Source: Rhizoclosmatium globosum (taxonomy: Eukaryota > Chytridiomycota > Chytridiomycetes > Chytridiales > Chytriomycetaceae). From it: a stretch of DNA of 64,000 bases. Where the stretch lies: the NCBI GenBank assembly GCA_002104985.1, contig MCGO01000021.1, positions 310,001 to 374,000 of the forward strand. The letters run 5' to 3'. Shown here piece after piece: positions 51,638-62,404 of the stretch. Within the stretch, counting starts at the first letter, position 1, and every line of letters starts with the position of its first letter. The notes under the pieces were generated by a model, which saw only the letters and a program-made list of their open reading frames with translations, had not been told where the DNA came from and searched no databases. The position numbers were made by a program, and so were the translations under genes.

Positions 51638-53670
51638 ATGGCTGCCACAGACGTCTCCCAAATCTACGGTAGGGAGAGCTTATCCCTTCCCCAAGCTTTT
51701 CCTGCGTTATAGAAACGCCTGTCCCTGAATGAAGTACTAAGAACGAATTTCAAAATACCAGACACGATCCTCATCTTGGACTTTGGATCCCAATTCTCCC
51801 ACTTGATTGCCCGCCGTATTAGAGAGCTCGGAATCTACTGTGAACTCCTTGCCTGCAACATTGACATCAAGAAGGAGCTCAAGTTTAAGCCAAAGGGTGA
51901 GTAGACCCTGTCGTTTTTTGTTTCTTCAGCCCTTCTGCCAACCACGTTGTTCTGACTGGATATCTGTTGGCAGGTATCATTCTCTCTGGAGGACCATACT
52001 CTGTTTATGAGGCCGGATCTCCTCACGTTGACCCAGCTGTTTGGGACCTCAAGGTTCCAGTGTTGGGAATTTGCTACGGTTTGCAAGAGATTGCTCACAC
52101 TATGGGAGGAAAGGTCCAGAAGTGCGATAAGCGCGAATACGGAAAGGCCGAGATTGACATTTTGGGACACTCTAAGCTCTTTGAGGGAATGAGCCATCCG
52201 ACTGTATGTTTTCCCCTCTTCTCCTCCATACAACTGTTATTAACAAGCCATTTCATTACAGGTTTGGATGTCTCACGGAGACTCCCTCTCTGCTGCTCCA
52301 ACTGGCTTCCAGGTCATTGCAAAGACCTCTTCCTCTCCATTCGTTGCTGTTGAGAACACTGAGAAGCAAATCTACGGAATTCAGTTCCACCCAGAGGTTA
52401 CCCACACCCCTGAGGGAACCATTTTGATCAAGAACTTTGTCTCTGGAATCTGTGGAATCAAGTCTGGTGGTTGGTCCATGGTATGTACCTCTACATCAGA
52501 TATAACTGGATACCTAACAATGTCGTTAAGAACTCTTTCATCGACACTGAAATCGAGCGAATCCGAACCATCGTTGGTCCAACTGCCGAAGTTATTGGAG
52601 CCGTTTCTGGAGGTGTCGACTCAACTGTTGCTGCCAAGTTGCTCAACATGGCGATTGGAGACCGTTTCCACGCTATCATGGTTGACAACGGGGTCATGCG
52701 TTTGAACGAGTGCAGAGACGCGAGCAAGGAGTTGAGAGACAAGCTTGGAATCAACTTGACTGTTGTTGATGCTGCTGACTTGTTCTTGGGCAAATTGAAG
52801 GGGGTGAGAGTTTTACTATGTTATGATTTTTTGGGAATGATTATGTGGCTAAACGATATCTTGAAAATTAGGTTACTGACCCAGAGCAGAAGCGTAAGAT
52901 TATTGGTAACACCTTCATCCACGTTTTCGAGGCAGAGGCAGCCAAGTTGGAGGCCGATGTTGAAAAGAAGGGACGCAAGATTGAGTTCTTGTTGCAAGGT
53001 ACTTTGTACCCAGACGTCATTGAGTCTGTTTCCTTCAAGGGACCTTCCGCTACCATCAAGACCCACCACGTAAGTCGGATTCATCTTGAAAATTACATAA
53101 CTGAATATTTCGATACAGAACGTCGGTGGTCTCCTTGCCAACATGAAGTTGAAGCTCATCGAGCCACTCCGCGAACTCTTCAAGGACGAAGTCCGAGCCC
53201 TCGGAGAGCTCCTCAAGATTGACTCCAACTTGATCTGGCGCCACCCATTCCCAGGACCAGGTATTGCGATCCGTGTCTTGGGAGAAGTCACTCCAGAGCA
53301 AGTGCGAATTGCTCGTGAGGCGGATTACATTTACATTGAGGAGATCAAGAAGGCTGGACTTTACCGAAAGATTTCTCAAGGTTAGTGGTGATATTCGGAG
53401 TCATGTAAAAGGCTGACTTTTTTTCTTCAAGCCTACGCTGCTCTCCTGCCTGTGAAGGCTGTCGGAGTTATGGGAGACCACAGAACTTACGAGCAAGTTA
53501 TTGCTCTCCGTGCTGTTGAGACCAAGGACTTTATGACAGCTGATTGGTTCGAATTCCCATACGACGTTCTCAAGACCATCTCTAGCAGAATCATCAACGA
53601 AGTCAAGGGAGTCAACAGATGTGTGTACGATATTAGCTCCAAGCCACCAGCTACCATCGAATGGGAGTAA
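51638..53670 (+). CDS. GUA1: GMP synthase (glutamine-hydrolysing)
   Basis: Full-length enzyme converting XMP to GMP. Glutamine amidotransferase half: [32 protein letters not shown], nucleophile [11 protein letters not shown], and [15 protein letters not shown]-pyrophosphatase half: P-loop [39 protein letters not shown] and IKTHHNVGGL, then the dimerisation domain [20 protein letters not shown] ending [18 protein letters not shown]. About eight exons with phase-preserving introns. No frame break, in contrast with neighbours. Convergent with homoserine dehydrogenase, stops 100 bp apart. Confidence 0.97.
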
Positions 53671-53770
53671 AACTGTTGGGTCAATCGTCTTATTCATTTC
53701 CTGTTATTTAATACACCTTGTTGCTGATTTGTCTGTTGTACTCTTGACTTTATTATTCGCTTATATAAGC

Positions 53771-55163
53771 TTATTCATGAGAATATCCAACACGTCCCGC
53801 AATCTTGAGAATATCAGAAAAGATTCCAAACGCAGTAACGGCGGCTCCAGCGCCCGCTCCCTGGACAATCAGTGGGTTGGGGAATCGCTTTGTAGTGAAA
53901 GCAATAATGTTGTCACTTCCCTTCAACGCGGCGAAAGGATGGCTAGCATCGTACCTAATTTTTGAGGATATGGTTAGAACGCGAGTAATTGTTGAAATTG
54001 ACGAGCAAAAGCTGGAATCCTCAACGAAATCTTCCTTCGTTTTGAAATTCCGCAGCAACAGTTAGGATTCTTTCGGTATCTCCTTAGACTCATTGATCCG
54101 TTGAATATTGATTTACTTTCAGAATTACAGGATACGATGTGGGAGTTGGATGAGAATGAACTCAAAACGAATAATACGAACTCGGCGAGACGGACACAGG
54201 AGCCACCGGATGGATCAACGACACCAACACATCTCAACACTTTTCCGTTGGCCTTTGCCTTATCGTTCAAAGCAGCAAAGTGGGCATCAAAGTCTGGCAA
54301 CTTTGACATGAATTCCGCAGAAGACGGAATGGCACGCAATGGCTCAGGAACAATGTTCTCGATTGGGAGAGTATCAAGGGAAAGGCGAAGACCCGCAAGA
54401 CGACCAAGGATGGTTACTTTTCGCCCAACATCCATTCCGTTCAAGTCATCGCGTGGATCAGGCTCAGTATAACCCTTTTCTTTTGCAACATTCACAATGT
54501 CAGAGAACTTTTGAGGAGAGGATGGGCCTGCAACTGAGTAGTTGTTGAAGATGTAACTGAGGGTACCAGAGAAGATTCCTTCAATCTTTACGATTTCATC
54601 ACCCGTAGCCACGAGGTCCGTGAGAGTAGAGAGGATGGGCAGACCAGCACTGTTTTTGAGTAAAGGCAGATAAGCATTTGATAAGAGATGCAATGACGTC
54701 ACTGAACGAACCCGACAGTTGCCTCATGGTAAACAAGCGGGCGCTTCCCCTTCTCGCCGCCCGTCTTCTGGGCAGCCTTGATTGCGTCGTAGAGTTCAAG
54801 GGAGCCCGAGAAGCCCTTCTTGTTCGGGGTGACAACGTGCAAGCCCCGTTTAAGCCAAGTGGGATAGAGCGCGGCGACGGCGTCAGACGAGGTGCAATCA
54901 ACAACAAGCCCACGAGTCGAACTTGAACTTGACTCAACCGCTGACACGGCGGCCCCCACAGAGTCGGCGCTTGGAGACAACTGAGACACGTCAAAGCGAG
55001 ACAGGTCAATGCCGCCCGCTGAGACTGTTGCCTTCGACGACGACGCGATCGCAACGACTCGCACGAGTGGCGCTACGTTCTTGGCCTGGTGCGCGGCGAG
55101 CTGCTCGAGGAGGGCCTTGCCAACTAGTCCAGGTCCGATAAGTGCAATGTTCAGTGTCGCCAT
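53771..55163 (-). CDS. HOM6: Homoserine dehydrogenase
   Basis: Reduces aspartate semialdehyde to homoserine in the Met/Thr/Ile pathway. N-terminal Rossmann motif IALIGPGLVGKALLEQL, then VVDCTSSDAVAALY, VVTPNKKGFSG and YHEATVGAGLPIL, IEGIFSGTLSYIFN, EPDPRDDLNGMDVGRKVTIL (catalytic Asp/Lys region) and HPFAALKGSDNIIAF with IVQGAGAGAAVTAFG. It lacks an aspartate kinase domain, as in other fungi. Three exons: an intron inside the Gly codon of ATVG, and one of about 200 nt joining RLAE to YDASHPFA. Start is the ATG ahead of the Rossmann strand. Confidence 0.93.
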
Positions 55164-55259
55164 TTTCACAGAAGGTTTTTAATGCATTTACAAATAGACA
55201 ATTAAATAGAGTGAGATTAATTCATAAAGAACAGGCGACAATTCCTTGATTCAATTAGA

Positions 55260-56150
55260 ATGCCACCAAAACCAGCTCCTGCCAAACCAGCTGCAAAAGC
55301 CGCTCCACTCCTGCTCCAGCCTCGAAAGGAAACGCCAAAGAAGCGTCTAAAAAGGGAGCTTCAGGTGCTCCTGCGACAACAGCTGCTTCAAAGCAACCTG
55401 AAAAATCATCCACATCTGATTCTTCAAACTATCTCAACATTGATCCTTCTCTCATGCAACGAACTGGTCTCAATTCTGTGCAACTCCAGGAGCTCATTGA
55501 AATATTCTCACTTGTCGATGTTGATCACGGAGGAACCATTTCGACGGATGAGCTGGGGGTGCTCATGAATACTCTTGGTCTTCATCCTTCACAGATGGAA
55601 CTTGAAGCGATGGTGAAAGAATTGGATTCAGAGAATACCGGAGAGATGATTTTGAGTGTAAGTTTTCAAGATTTTTGATTCTATTAACACAACTCACATT
55701 GTCATAATATATACATAGCTTTCGTGGGTGCTATGACGAAACAATTGGAAACCGAAGTAACTCCAGATGAACTCACAAAGGCCTTCAAAATGTACGAATA
55801 TAAAACCATATCTTGATACTAATCAAGAATCGCAGGTTCACACTGTTTGATGCATCCAATGAGCTCATTGTTCCCGATCATGAAGGAACAATGCCAAGGT
55901 CGCTTTTGGTTAGCATTCTAACATCGTATGGAGATTTAGATAAAAGGATGACAACAGCTGAAGCGGAGGACTTGATCAGCAGTGTAAGCTCCTTATCACA
56001 CAAGTATCTGTCGGCTTGTATCTGAGATTCTTTGAATAGGTTGCTCCTCATGGATCACATACGACTTTTGATTATGCCCAATTTATTCAGATGTACTTCC
56101 AAATTCCGTCTCCAATTCAGAAGGATAAAATAAAAATTCTTCACGTCTGA
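55260..56150 (+). CDS. EF-hand protein (calmodulin-like), N-terminal frame interrupted
   Basis: N-terminal Ala/Lys/Pro-rich tail MPPKPAPAKPAAKA; about 55300 one base appears missing, after which the frame continues STPAPASKGNAKEASKKGAS to SLMQRTGLNSVQLQELIEIF. First EF-hand: DVDHGGTISTDE in the canonical 12-residue form. The second (DSENTGEMI) and third (LIVPDHEGTM) are degenerate, and HTTFDYAQFIQMYFQ ends the last. Introns follow MIL, KAFK and LISS. Basic-tailed calmodulin-like proteins of this plan are often flagellar or centriolar; that placing is inference. Confidence 0.7.
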
Positions 56151-56294
56151 ATTTATAATCATTGGCAACAAATATGTCATCGTGCGTGCACGTCACATTG
56201 TTGTCGATACCAGAAAGGTCCAGCCCCTCCCTATGTGAGGTACAACAGAACAATCAAGATTCTCAACAATATAGTTACTAACCAAATATTAGCA

Positions 56295-57250
56295 ATGGAC
56301 GGACAAGACCTTATATTTGCGCTCGCGTTTAGCACTCAAGTGTTATTGCGCTGCTCTTGAACTTGCTTGTGATTGTCTGCAACCTTGCTAAAACCGTAAC
56401 GCTACAACCGAGCTCGTTTCTTGCGATTTGTCTCTGTTGTTCTGACTTTCTTAACAGTACCGTTAATGTAATTGTGGCAGCCATCAATTTCCTTGAAGCG
56501 AAAGGAACCACAAACCAACACTGCCGAGTGCTTGGATTTTGCAGCTATGTCGGTCACAGTACTTCACTTTTACTCGTTTTAAGTTTGACGCTATGTCGAT
56601 ACAAGTCAATTCTTCGGAACCAAAGGTTATCTCCTTCATTTGGATGGACTTGTGCATCATTTGCAGTCATTATCGCGATTGCAATTTGCACCATGCCAAT
56701 AATACTTCCGAACCAACAAGAAAATAATTATACGTTATCTACAAGTCGAGTTGCATGTGGTCTTGATTGGAGTGCCCAAAGTGTAAAGGGACGTGTTTTG
56801 ACTTCCCTCTTCCTGATTCTTATGCTCTGCCCCGTCACATTTATTATATATTCTTATTGGCGGATTTACGCGACTATGACCAAGTCCATTATGGAGATGA
56901 AGGACGCGTTAAGTATTGAAAGTGCCAGTAAAAAGAGCGGAACACTGCAAGATCTAAGTGTCCTTAAAATCGGGGAGTTAGACACGTGTAAACAAACGAT
57001 TCGGCTAGATGAAGAACAAAAGGAACTACTAATACAGAGCATCCTCATTTGTGCTTCTTTTGCAACAGGATGGAGTTGTTACGTTTGCATGATATTGTAC
57101 GAGTCCATTACAGGAAGAAAGTCTTCATCAGTGTTTGACTTTATGTCCACGTACTTGATTGTTTTGAATGAAGTGGTGGAGCCAATGATTGTTTTGAAGT
57201 GGAGCAAAGAAATTCGTAGGAATATGGCGGAAATATTCAAATTAAAATGA
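56295..57250 (+). CDS. Rhodopsin-family GPCR, array copy 1 (one frame break)
   Basis: Intronless seven-helix receptor. MDGQDLIFALAFST runs into a break at about 56334, where one missing base separates it from SSVIALLLNLLVIVCNLAK; paralogues are uninterrupted there (FGITSALSVLLNATVIL). Then LQPSSFLAICLCCSD, HCRVLGFCSYVGHS, LSLTLCRY (the DRY place reads CRY), RVACGLDWSAQ, a charged loop 3, and a seventh helix with LNEVVEP in place of NPxxY. TM3 and loop-2 cysteines are present. No Lys at the retinal position. Ligand unknown. Confidence 0.8.
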
Positions 57251-57360
57251 CCTTAACTATCGTATCCATTTTATTTTTATTTGCCATAAAGACACAGTGC
57301 ATGGGATATTTTGGAAGGAGTTGCGTTTGGACAATGGAAGACCAATGAATAATCCTCACA

Positions 57361-58344
57361 ATGATGGACAATAGTGAAGAACTAGTATATGCTATCTTGT
57401 TTGGTACCACGAGCGTGATAGCCGTGCTTCTGAACTTTCTTCTGATACTTTGTTCGATTTCCAAGGCTCACAAACTACAACCAAGCTCGTTCCTATCATT
57501 TTGCCTTTGTTGCTCCGATGGATTTAACAGCACGATTAACGTGATTGTTACGGCCATGAATCTCTTTGTGGCTGATGGCGGAGCCAGTCCTAAATGCCAC
57601 ATTCTCGGATTTCTCAGTTATACGGGGCATGCTATATCTCTGATTCTTGTTTTGAGTCTGACTTTGTGTCGATACCTGTATGTTCTTCGCCAACAACACG
57701 TCACGCATCGATTTGCTCGAAGATGCGCGTACATTTCCGTTGTAGTTGCCATTATGTGCTGTGTGATGCCCTTAGTCCTGTCACCTTTGAATGAAAACAA
57801 TTACACTCCATCCACGAGTCGAGTAGCGTGCGGTGCTGATTGGAGCGCGCGAAACCCTAAGGGCCGTATTATCACATCAATTTTCATGTCTGTGATGCTT
57901 TTACCAGTTTCTTTTATTCTGTTCGCGTACTGGCATATTTACATTACCATGTCCAAGTCTATTACGGAAATGAAGGTGGCATTGAGCAATCATGTGGAAA
58001 ATGGGAGCAGGCAAAGTGGGAAGGTTATGGTTGCTGGTGAAACTGAAAGTGTAACTGTTCTAAAATCTGCAACCGAAATGGGCGCAATGAAGCAAGCTTT
58101 GAAATTGGAAGAAGAGCAAAATTCCTTGTTGCTGCAAAGTGTGCTTATTTGCGTTTCTTTTGTCACTGGATGGATCACGTACGTTTGTATGATTCTATAT
58201 GAAGCAATCACAGGAAACCAATCATCTCCTATGTTTGACTTTGTTGCAACTTATTTGATTGTTTGTAACGAAATTGCTGGCCCGCTTATCATTTTACGCT
58301 TCAACAAGGAAATTCAAGCCAATCTTGCTGGGTTCTTTCAATAA
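57361..58344 (+). CDS. Rhodopsin-family GPCR, array copy 2
   Basis: Intronless, 327 residues, intact. MMDNSEELVYAILFGTTSVI begins helix 1; LQPSSFLSFCLCCSDGFN helix 2; KCHILGFLSYTGHAISLILV helix 3 with CRY at its end; VACGADWSARNPKGR in loop 2; long third loop with NGSRQSGKVM; LICVSFVTGWITYVCMILYE helix 6; CNEIAGPLIIL helix 7. It ends shortly after helix 7 with almost no tail. The closest relatives are the neighbours; early-diverging fungi are the only fungi known to keep rhodopsin-type receptors. Confidence 0.88.
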   Translation: MMDNSEELVYAILFGTTSVIAVLLNFLLILCSISKAHKLQPSSFLSFCLCCSDGFNSTINVIVTAMNLFVADGGASPKCHILGFLSYTGHAISLILVLSLTLCRYLYVLRQQHVTHRFARRCAYISVVVAIMCCVMPLVLSPLNENNYTPSTSRVACGADWSARNPKGRIITSIFMSVMLLPVSFILFAYWHIYITMSKSITEMKVALSNHVENGSRQSGKVMVAGETESVTVLKSATEMGAMKQALKLEEEQNSLLLQSVLICVSFVTGWITYVCMILYEAITGNQSSPMFDFVATYLIVCNEIAGPLIILRFNKEIQANLAGFFQ

Positions 58345-58413
58345 AGATGTTCAAGTTGAAGATTAGAGCTAAATTATAGATCAACAAAGACTGCCAGAGT
58401 TGACTCAAGTACA

Positions 58414-58590
58414 ATGGATCCGAGAATGGGGGGAGGCTGTATCTCTGCTATCAAGTTCAACTTCATCTGCGTTTCTTTGTTATTGTATGGATTACTTATG
58501 TTTGTCTAGCATTGAATGAACAATCTCCTTTTCGTAACCTACAAATTGCTAGTCCGCTTAGTTTTCGACATTACAACAAAGAAATGTAAG
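58414..58590 (+). pseudogene. GPCR relic A (helix 6-7 remnant)
   Basis: After a start-like ATG, the frame LCYQVQLHLRFFVIVWITYV followed by C matches the helix-6 region of copy 2 (FVTGWITYVC). NLQIASPLSFRHYNKEM matches NEIAGPLIILRFNKEI. Helices 1-5 are absent and internal deletions and a stop are visible. A decayed array copy. Confidence 0.7.
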
Positions 58591-58686
58591 CGAATCAAAA
58601 TAAATAAAATTAAGTTCTGTAGAATTTCGATTTAAATCCCAGAGTCACGTTGTTGACCAGCCAAGACAATCACTCAAGTAAGCACG

Positions 58687-58930
58687 ATGGAGGAAGAAGA
58701 ACTTGCGTACGCAATTGTTTTCTTCATTTTGTACTAGATGGGGAACCTATGTTTGCATGATACTCTACCAATCGTTCACTGGAATGGAAGTTTCTGCTTT
58801 TGCTTTTATAATAACATATTTGGTTTTGCTGAATGAAATTGCAGACTCGATGACAAGTAATAGAGCAAGAAAATTCATGGAAACGCAAACAGGATCTTCA
58901 AATAAACACCCAATAACGACTTTCAACTAA
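58687..58930 (+). pseudogene. GPCR relic B (start fused to helix 6-7)
   Basis: MEEEELAYAIVFF resembles the N-termini of copies 2 and 4, but is followed directly by TRWGTYVCMILYQSFTGMEV and IITYLVLLNEIADSMTS in another frame, equivalent to late helix 6 through helix 7. About 250 codons (helices 1 to early 6) are deleted at a single junction near 58720-58735. The tail TSNRARKFMETQTGSSNKHP is not found in intact copies. Confidence 0.75.
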
Positions 58931-59043
58931 TTGACATCTTTCTGTAATTGAATAAAGCGCTAAGGCAAATATGAGTAATGTTTTGTGTTTTAACTTCTTA
59001 ACTCATCCCTGAACAATGGCACAATTATTTCTCTGGAACCCTC

Positions 59044-59985
59044 ATGGAAGCCCATGAGATCACGTATGCAGCAGTTTTCGGTATTACAAGCGCCCTTTCC
59101 GTCTTGCTTAACGCTACTGTGATTCTTTGTAACGTAGCTAAAGCCGCAAAGCTTCAGCCCAACTCATTCTTGGCGTTTTGCCTCTGCTGCTCTGACGGCT
59201 ATAACAGCTTCATTAATGCACTAGTGTCAGTCTTGAACGTTTTTGCACCTCTGGAACAAGCAGAACATCGCTGTCATATTCTTGGTTATTTCAGCTACAC
59301 TGGCCATTCCATATCTCTTCTCCTCGTTCTGGGGCTGACCATATGTCGATACATGTTTATTGTGCTGGAGCTCAAAGTTCCTCGGAAGTTTGGGTGGGTG
59401 TACAGTTCGGTTGCTGTTGTAGCCTCTGCGATATTTTGCACAATGCCCCTATTGATTCCTCCGCAAAACGAGAATAATTACCTTCCATCAAAAAGTCGCG
59501 TCGCATGTGGATACATTTGGAATGATCCAGACACGAAGGGTCGAATCATATCTTCAATGTCGCTGGTTGTGATGGTTGTTCCAATCATATTTATCGTTTA
59601 TGCATATTCGAGGATATACACTCTAATGAAGCGATCAATTACGGAGATGAAACGCGTGTTGAGTGTTGGGAGCAAAAACAGTTTGGATCATCATCATGAG
59701 TCTCTTGCTGCGACAGCAGGAGCTTTGAAAAAATGTGTAGAGCTGGATGAAGAACAAAGAGCGCTATTGATTCAAAGTGTTTTCATTTGTGTTTCATTCG
59801 CAACTGGATGGAGTACGTACGTTGGAATGGTTCTGTATGAATCCTTCACAGGAAACGAAATTCCACCAGCCTTAGATTTTTCAGCAACGTACTTAATCGT
59901 GCTTAACGAAGTGGCTGGGCCTTTGATTGTGATGACATTCAACCAGGAGATTCAAGGAAATATAAAAGAAGCAATATTTAAATGA
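59044..59985 (+). CDS. Rhodopsin-family GPCR, array copy 3 (intact)
   Basis: Intronless, 313 residues. MEAHEITYAAVFGITSALSV, LQPNSFLAFCLCCSDGYNSF, HRCHILGYFSYTGHSISLLL, LGLTICRYMFI, RVACGYIWNDPDTKGR, HHHESLAATAGAL in loop 3, FICVSFATGWSTYVGMVLYE, and LNEVAGPLIVMTFNQEIQ. Same hallmarks as the other copies: CRY for DRY, no NPxxY, two conserved extracellular Cys. Convergent with KEX1, stops only 18 bp apart. Confidence 0.88.
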   Translation: MEAHEITYAAVFGITSALSVLLNATVILCNVAKAAKLQPNSFLAFCLCCSDGYNSFINALVSVLNVFAPLEQAEHRCHILGYFSYTGHSISLLLVLGLTICRYMFIVLELKVPRKFGWVYSSVAVVASAIFCTMPLLIPPQNENNYLPSKSRVACGYIWNDPDTKGRIISSMSLVVMVVPIIFIVYAYSRIYTLMKRSITEMKRVLSVGSKNSLDHHHESLAATAGALKKCVELDEEQRALLIQSVFICVSFATGWSTYVGMVLYESFTGNEIPPALDFSATYLIVLNEVAGPLIVMTFNQEIQGNIKEAIFK

Positions 59986-60002
59986 AGTTGAATCTACATT
60001 TT

Positions 60003-62383
60003 AATTTCGTTTACGTGGTGCATAAGAAGATGAAGATCCAGCTTCCAATCCCAACATATCATCAAGTTCATCGTCGCCCATTGCAGGGAACTCTTCATCA
60101 ACGTCGGATGGATCCAGTTTGATCCTAACGTGGATGTTAAATTCTTACAACACAGCAGGAGACATACCATTCATGCGATGTTTTTCCTCGTAGCCCACCC
60201 TGGAAAAAGGACGAAATCCACTCCCGATTAGCGCGATAACACAGATATCCGAACAGAAGCAAGATTGCTCCGAAGAGGAAGAGGGCACCTTGTCTGGGAA
60301 CGAATTAGAGAAATCCAATCAAAATGACAAAATATACCCGAAACTCGCTGGATCTTCTTTCTCTGTCGGATATGTGTCAGCCGGAATTACTTCATCGCTG
60401 GTTCCTGGGACCGGTAGAGGAACGACAGCTGCTGCCGAGGTGAACGCAACTGCAGTATTTGGTTTCACCGTCTTTGTAGGTTTCGCCGCGTGGCCTTTTC
60501 CTTCCGTTTTCAACTCAGACACGTATCCATTCGTTGCTCCAGGATCTTCCACCAATGAGCCAGCTAGACTCCCTGTCGCCCAATAAATCGATTAAACAGG
60601 TCTGTGCTTGCAATAGGGGAATCAACGGAACCATGTGAGACGCGTTGTACTTGAGAACAAACGTTAGGTTTCGTGCCGTCTGGTACCATCCTTCCACTGT
60701 ATTATCGATCGTCCATTTGTGGATGGTGCGTTCTAGTGGACCATCTTAATTTTTGATGCTTCAAGATTTGTGGCTCTAGAAAACTCACATTCATTCCTGT
60801 CGCTCCATTCCAAGTCATGGTTTCAACCATATCCCTGAGTCCAAACCAATTACAGATCAAGTCCATATCACCGCTAAATAGACAAGAGTTAGATTAAAGT
60901 AAGGCGCATACATGAAAAAATACATACTTGAAGAGCAAAACGTTGATGTTTCGCAACAAGTCCGGCAATAAGGTAACACTAGCCTCGCCAATATCCCCTC
61001 TCAATGAATTATGCACCCTGTCAGTACACTCTTCCCACACAGAGTCTCCAGTATGAACATCAGCCGGTATAACATGCACAGCCTTCTTGACATCAGCACG
61101 TCCCAAGTATGCCTTCATCTCACTCAAATGCGGTGGCCAAGAATACAACCCGCATCCTCCACTCGAGTCCTCGTCTTTTAACCGAATATCATACATATTC
61201 AAGCAAACTCCACCCCCATTCGAGAGGGTTGATGCGTCGAGGACGTAGTTCATGATAACTTCACAGTCATTTGATTTTATAGCTGTAGGGGACTTTTTGT
61301 ACGCATCTTCACAGCGTTTTGTCGCTTCTTTGGCACCAATGAGGTGATCGCCGGAGAGGAGGGAGTGGTGGAGGGAATACGCGAGTGTGGAGAGGTATTG
61401 AGATTTCGGGTCGATCCAGCCATTCCCAATCAAGATTCCTTTCAGATTAATCTATCGTATCATAAGCAGTTTAGAATAAAAAGAGGGGGGGAAGGAAGTG
61501 GACTCACTTCAAAGGAGTGTCCTTTGTTGAATGACGTATCTTGCAACAAGTTTTTGGCAATGTATGGAATAAATTGTCCCGCGTAACTCTCGCCGGCAAT
61601 GTATACTTCGGCGTGACCTAATTCCGCACCAAAGACTTGAAACCAGTGTTCCAAAAAGCCACGAAATCCTTGAGCGACTTGAGTGAGAGAGCGGGCGTAG
61701 CCCGAGTGCGAGGAGGGTTGCGAGTAACCAGTGCCGACAGGTTGGTCGACGTATACGACGGTTGCATCTTGGTTCCAGGAGGAAGAGCGGAGAGTGATTG
61801 ACTTATCCTTGTTTGGAATGAAGGGTCCGTTTTCCAGAAAGAGTCCATCCATAGAGGAGCAGCCTGGCCCGCCGTTAAGCCAGAATACCTGTTTGGAATA
61901 AAGGATGTAGGGTTGAGTTTTTTGATTGATGGAGTTTTGATGAAGGGGAAACCGAAAGTTGTACCAATTTAGGAGTGTTATGAGTGTTCCTGGCAGGAAA
62001 CATCCAGAAGAATAAAGATCCAAGGTCTTCTTTGTCTTTGCCGATTGGAAGGAGTCTATTCGAGTTTGAGCAGTTAACATGAATGAGGCTGTCAAGGAAA
62101 GGAACAGCGACCCCGCCCGCCATAGCTGGCAATGAAGCGGCAATCATTCAACAGCATCCAACAATAAACATGAATCAAGTTTAAGCAGTGACCAAATGAA
62201 GATGGAAGCCAAAGGGGAGACAGCACATACCCCGCATGCATTTTACCAAGAGACTCCAAGTCCTTGTCGGACAGACCCGGCAGAGATTTCACCACAAAGT
62301 TCTCTTGAGAAAGGGAATCTAGAAGAGAGAAGAGGGGCAGTTGAGTTGGAAGCTGTGGCAGTGAGTCACGCACCTCTCTTCAT
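60003..62383 (-). CDS. KEX1: KEX1-type serine carboxypeptidase with C-terminal membrane anchor (frame breaks near 60.6 kb)
   Basis: S10 carboxypeptidase that trims C-terminal Lys/Arg after Kex2 cleavage in the late Golgi. Substrate site [15 protein letters not shown], nucleophile [11 protein letters not shown], catalytic Asp region [13 protein letters not shown], and catalytic His NASHMVP. A linker with [19 protein letters not shown] leads to membrane helix [20 protein letters not shown] and an acidic tail [18 protein letters not shown], the KEX1 plan. Two single missing bases (about 60622 and about 60596) interrupt MVP/VDSPIAS and NRF/YWATGSL. The N-terminus [20 protein letters not shown] lacks a signal peptide, so an upstream exon is probably missed. 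It is divergent from the ankyrin gene by only 21 bp. Confidence 0.82.
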
Positions 62384-62404
62384 TTGTTCCTACTTTTTTA
62401 CTTG

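Noticed and set aside
56295..59985. Light-sensing (retinal-binding) opsins
   Set aside because: The position of the retinal lysine in helix 7 is Val or similar in every copy, so they are rhodopsin-like receptors but not opsins.
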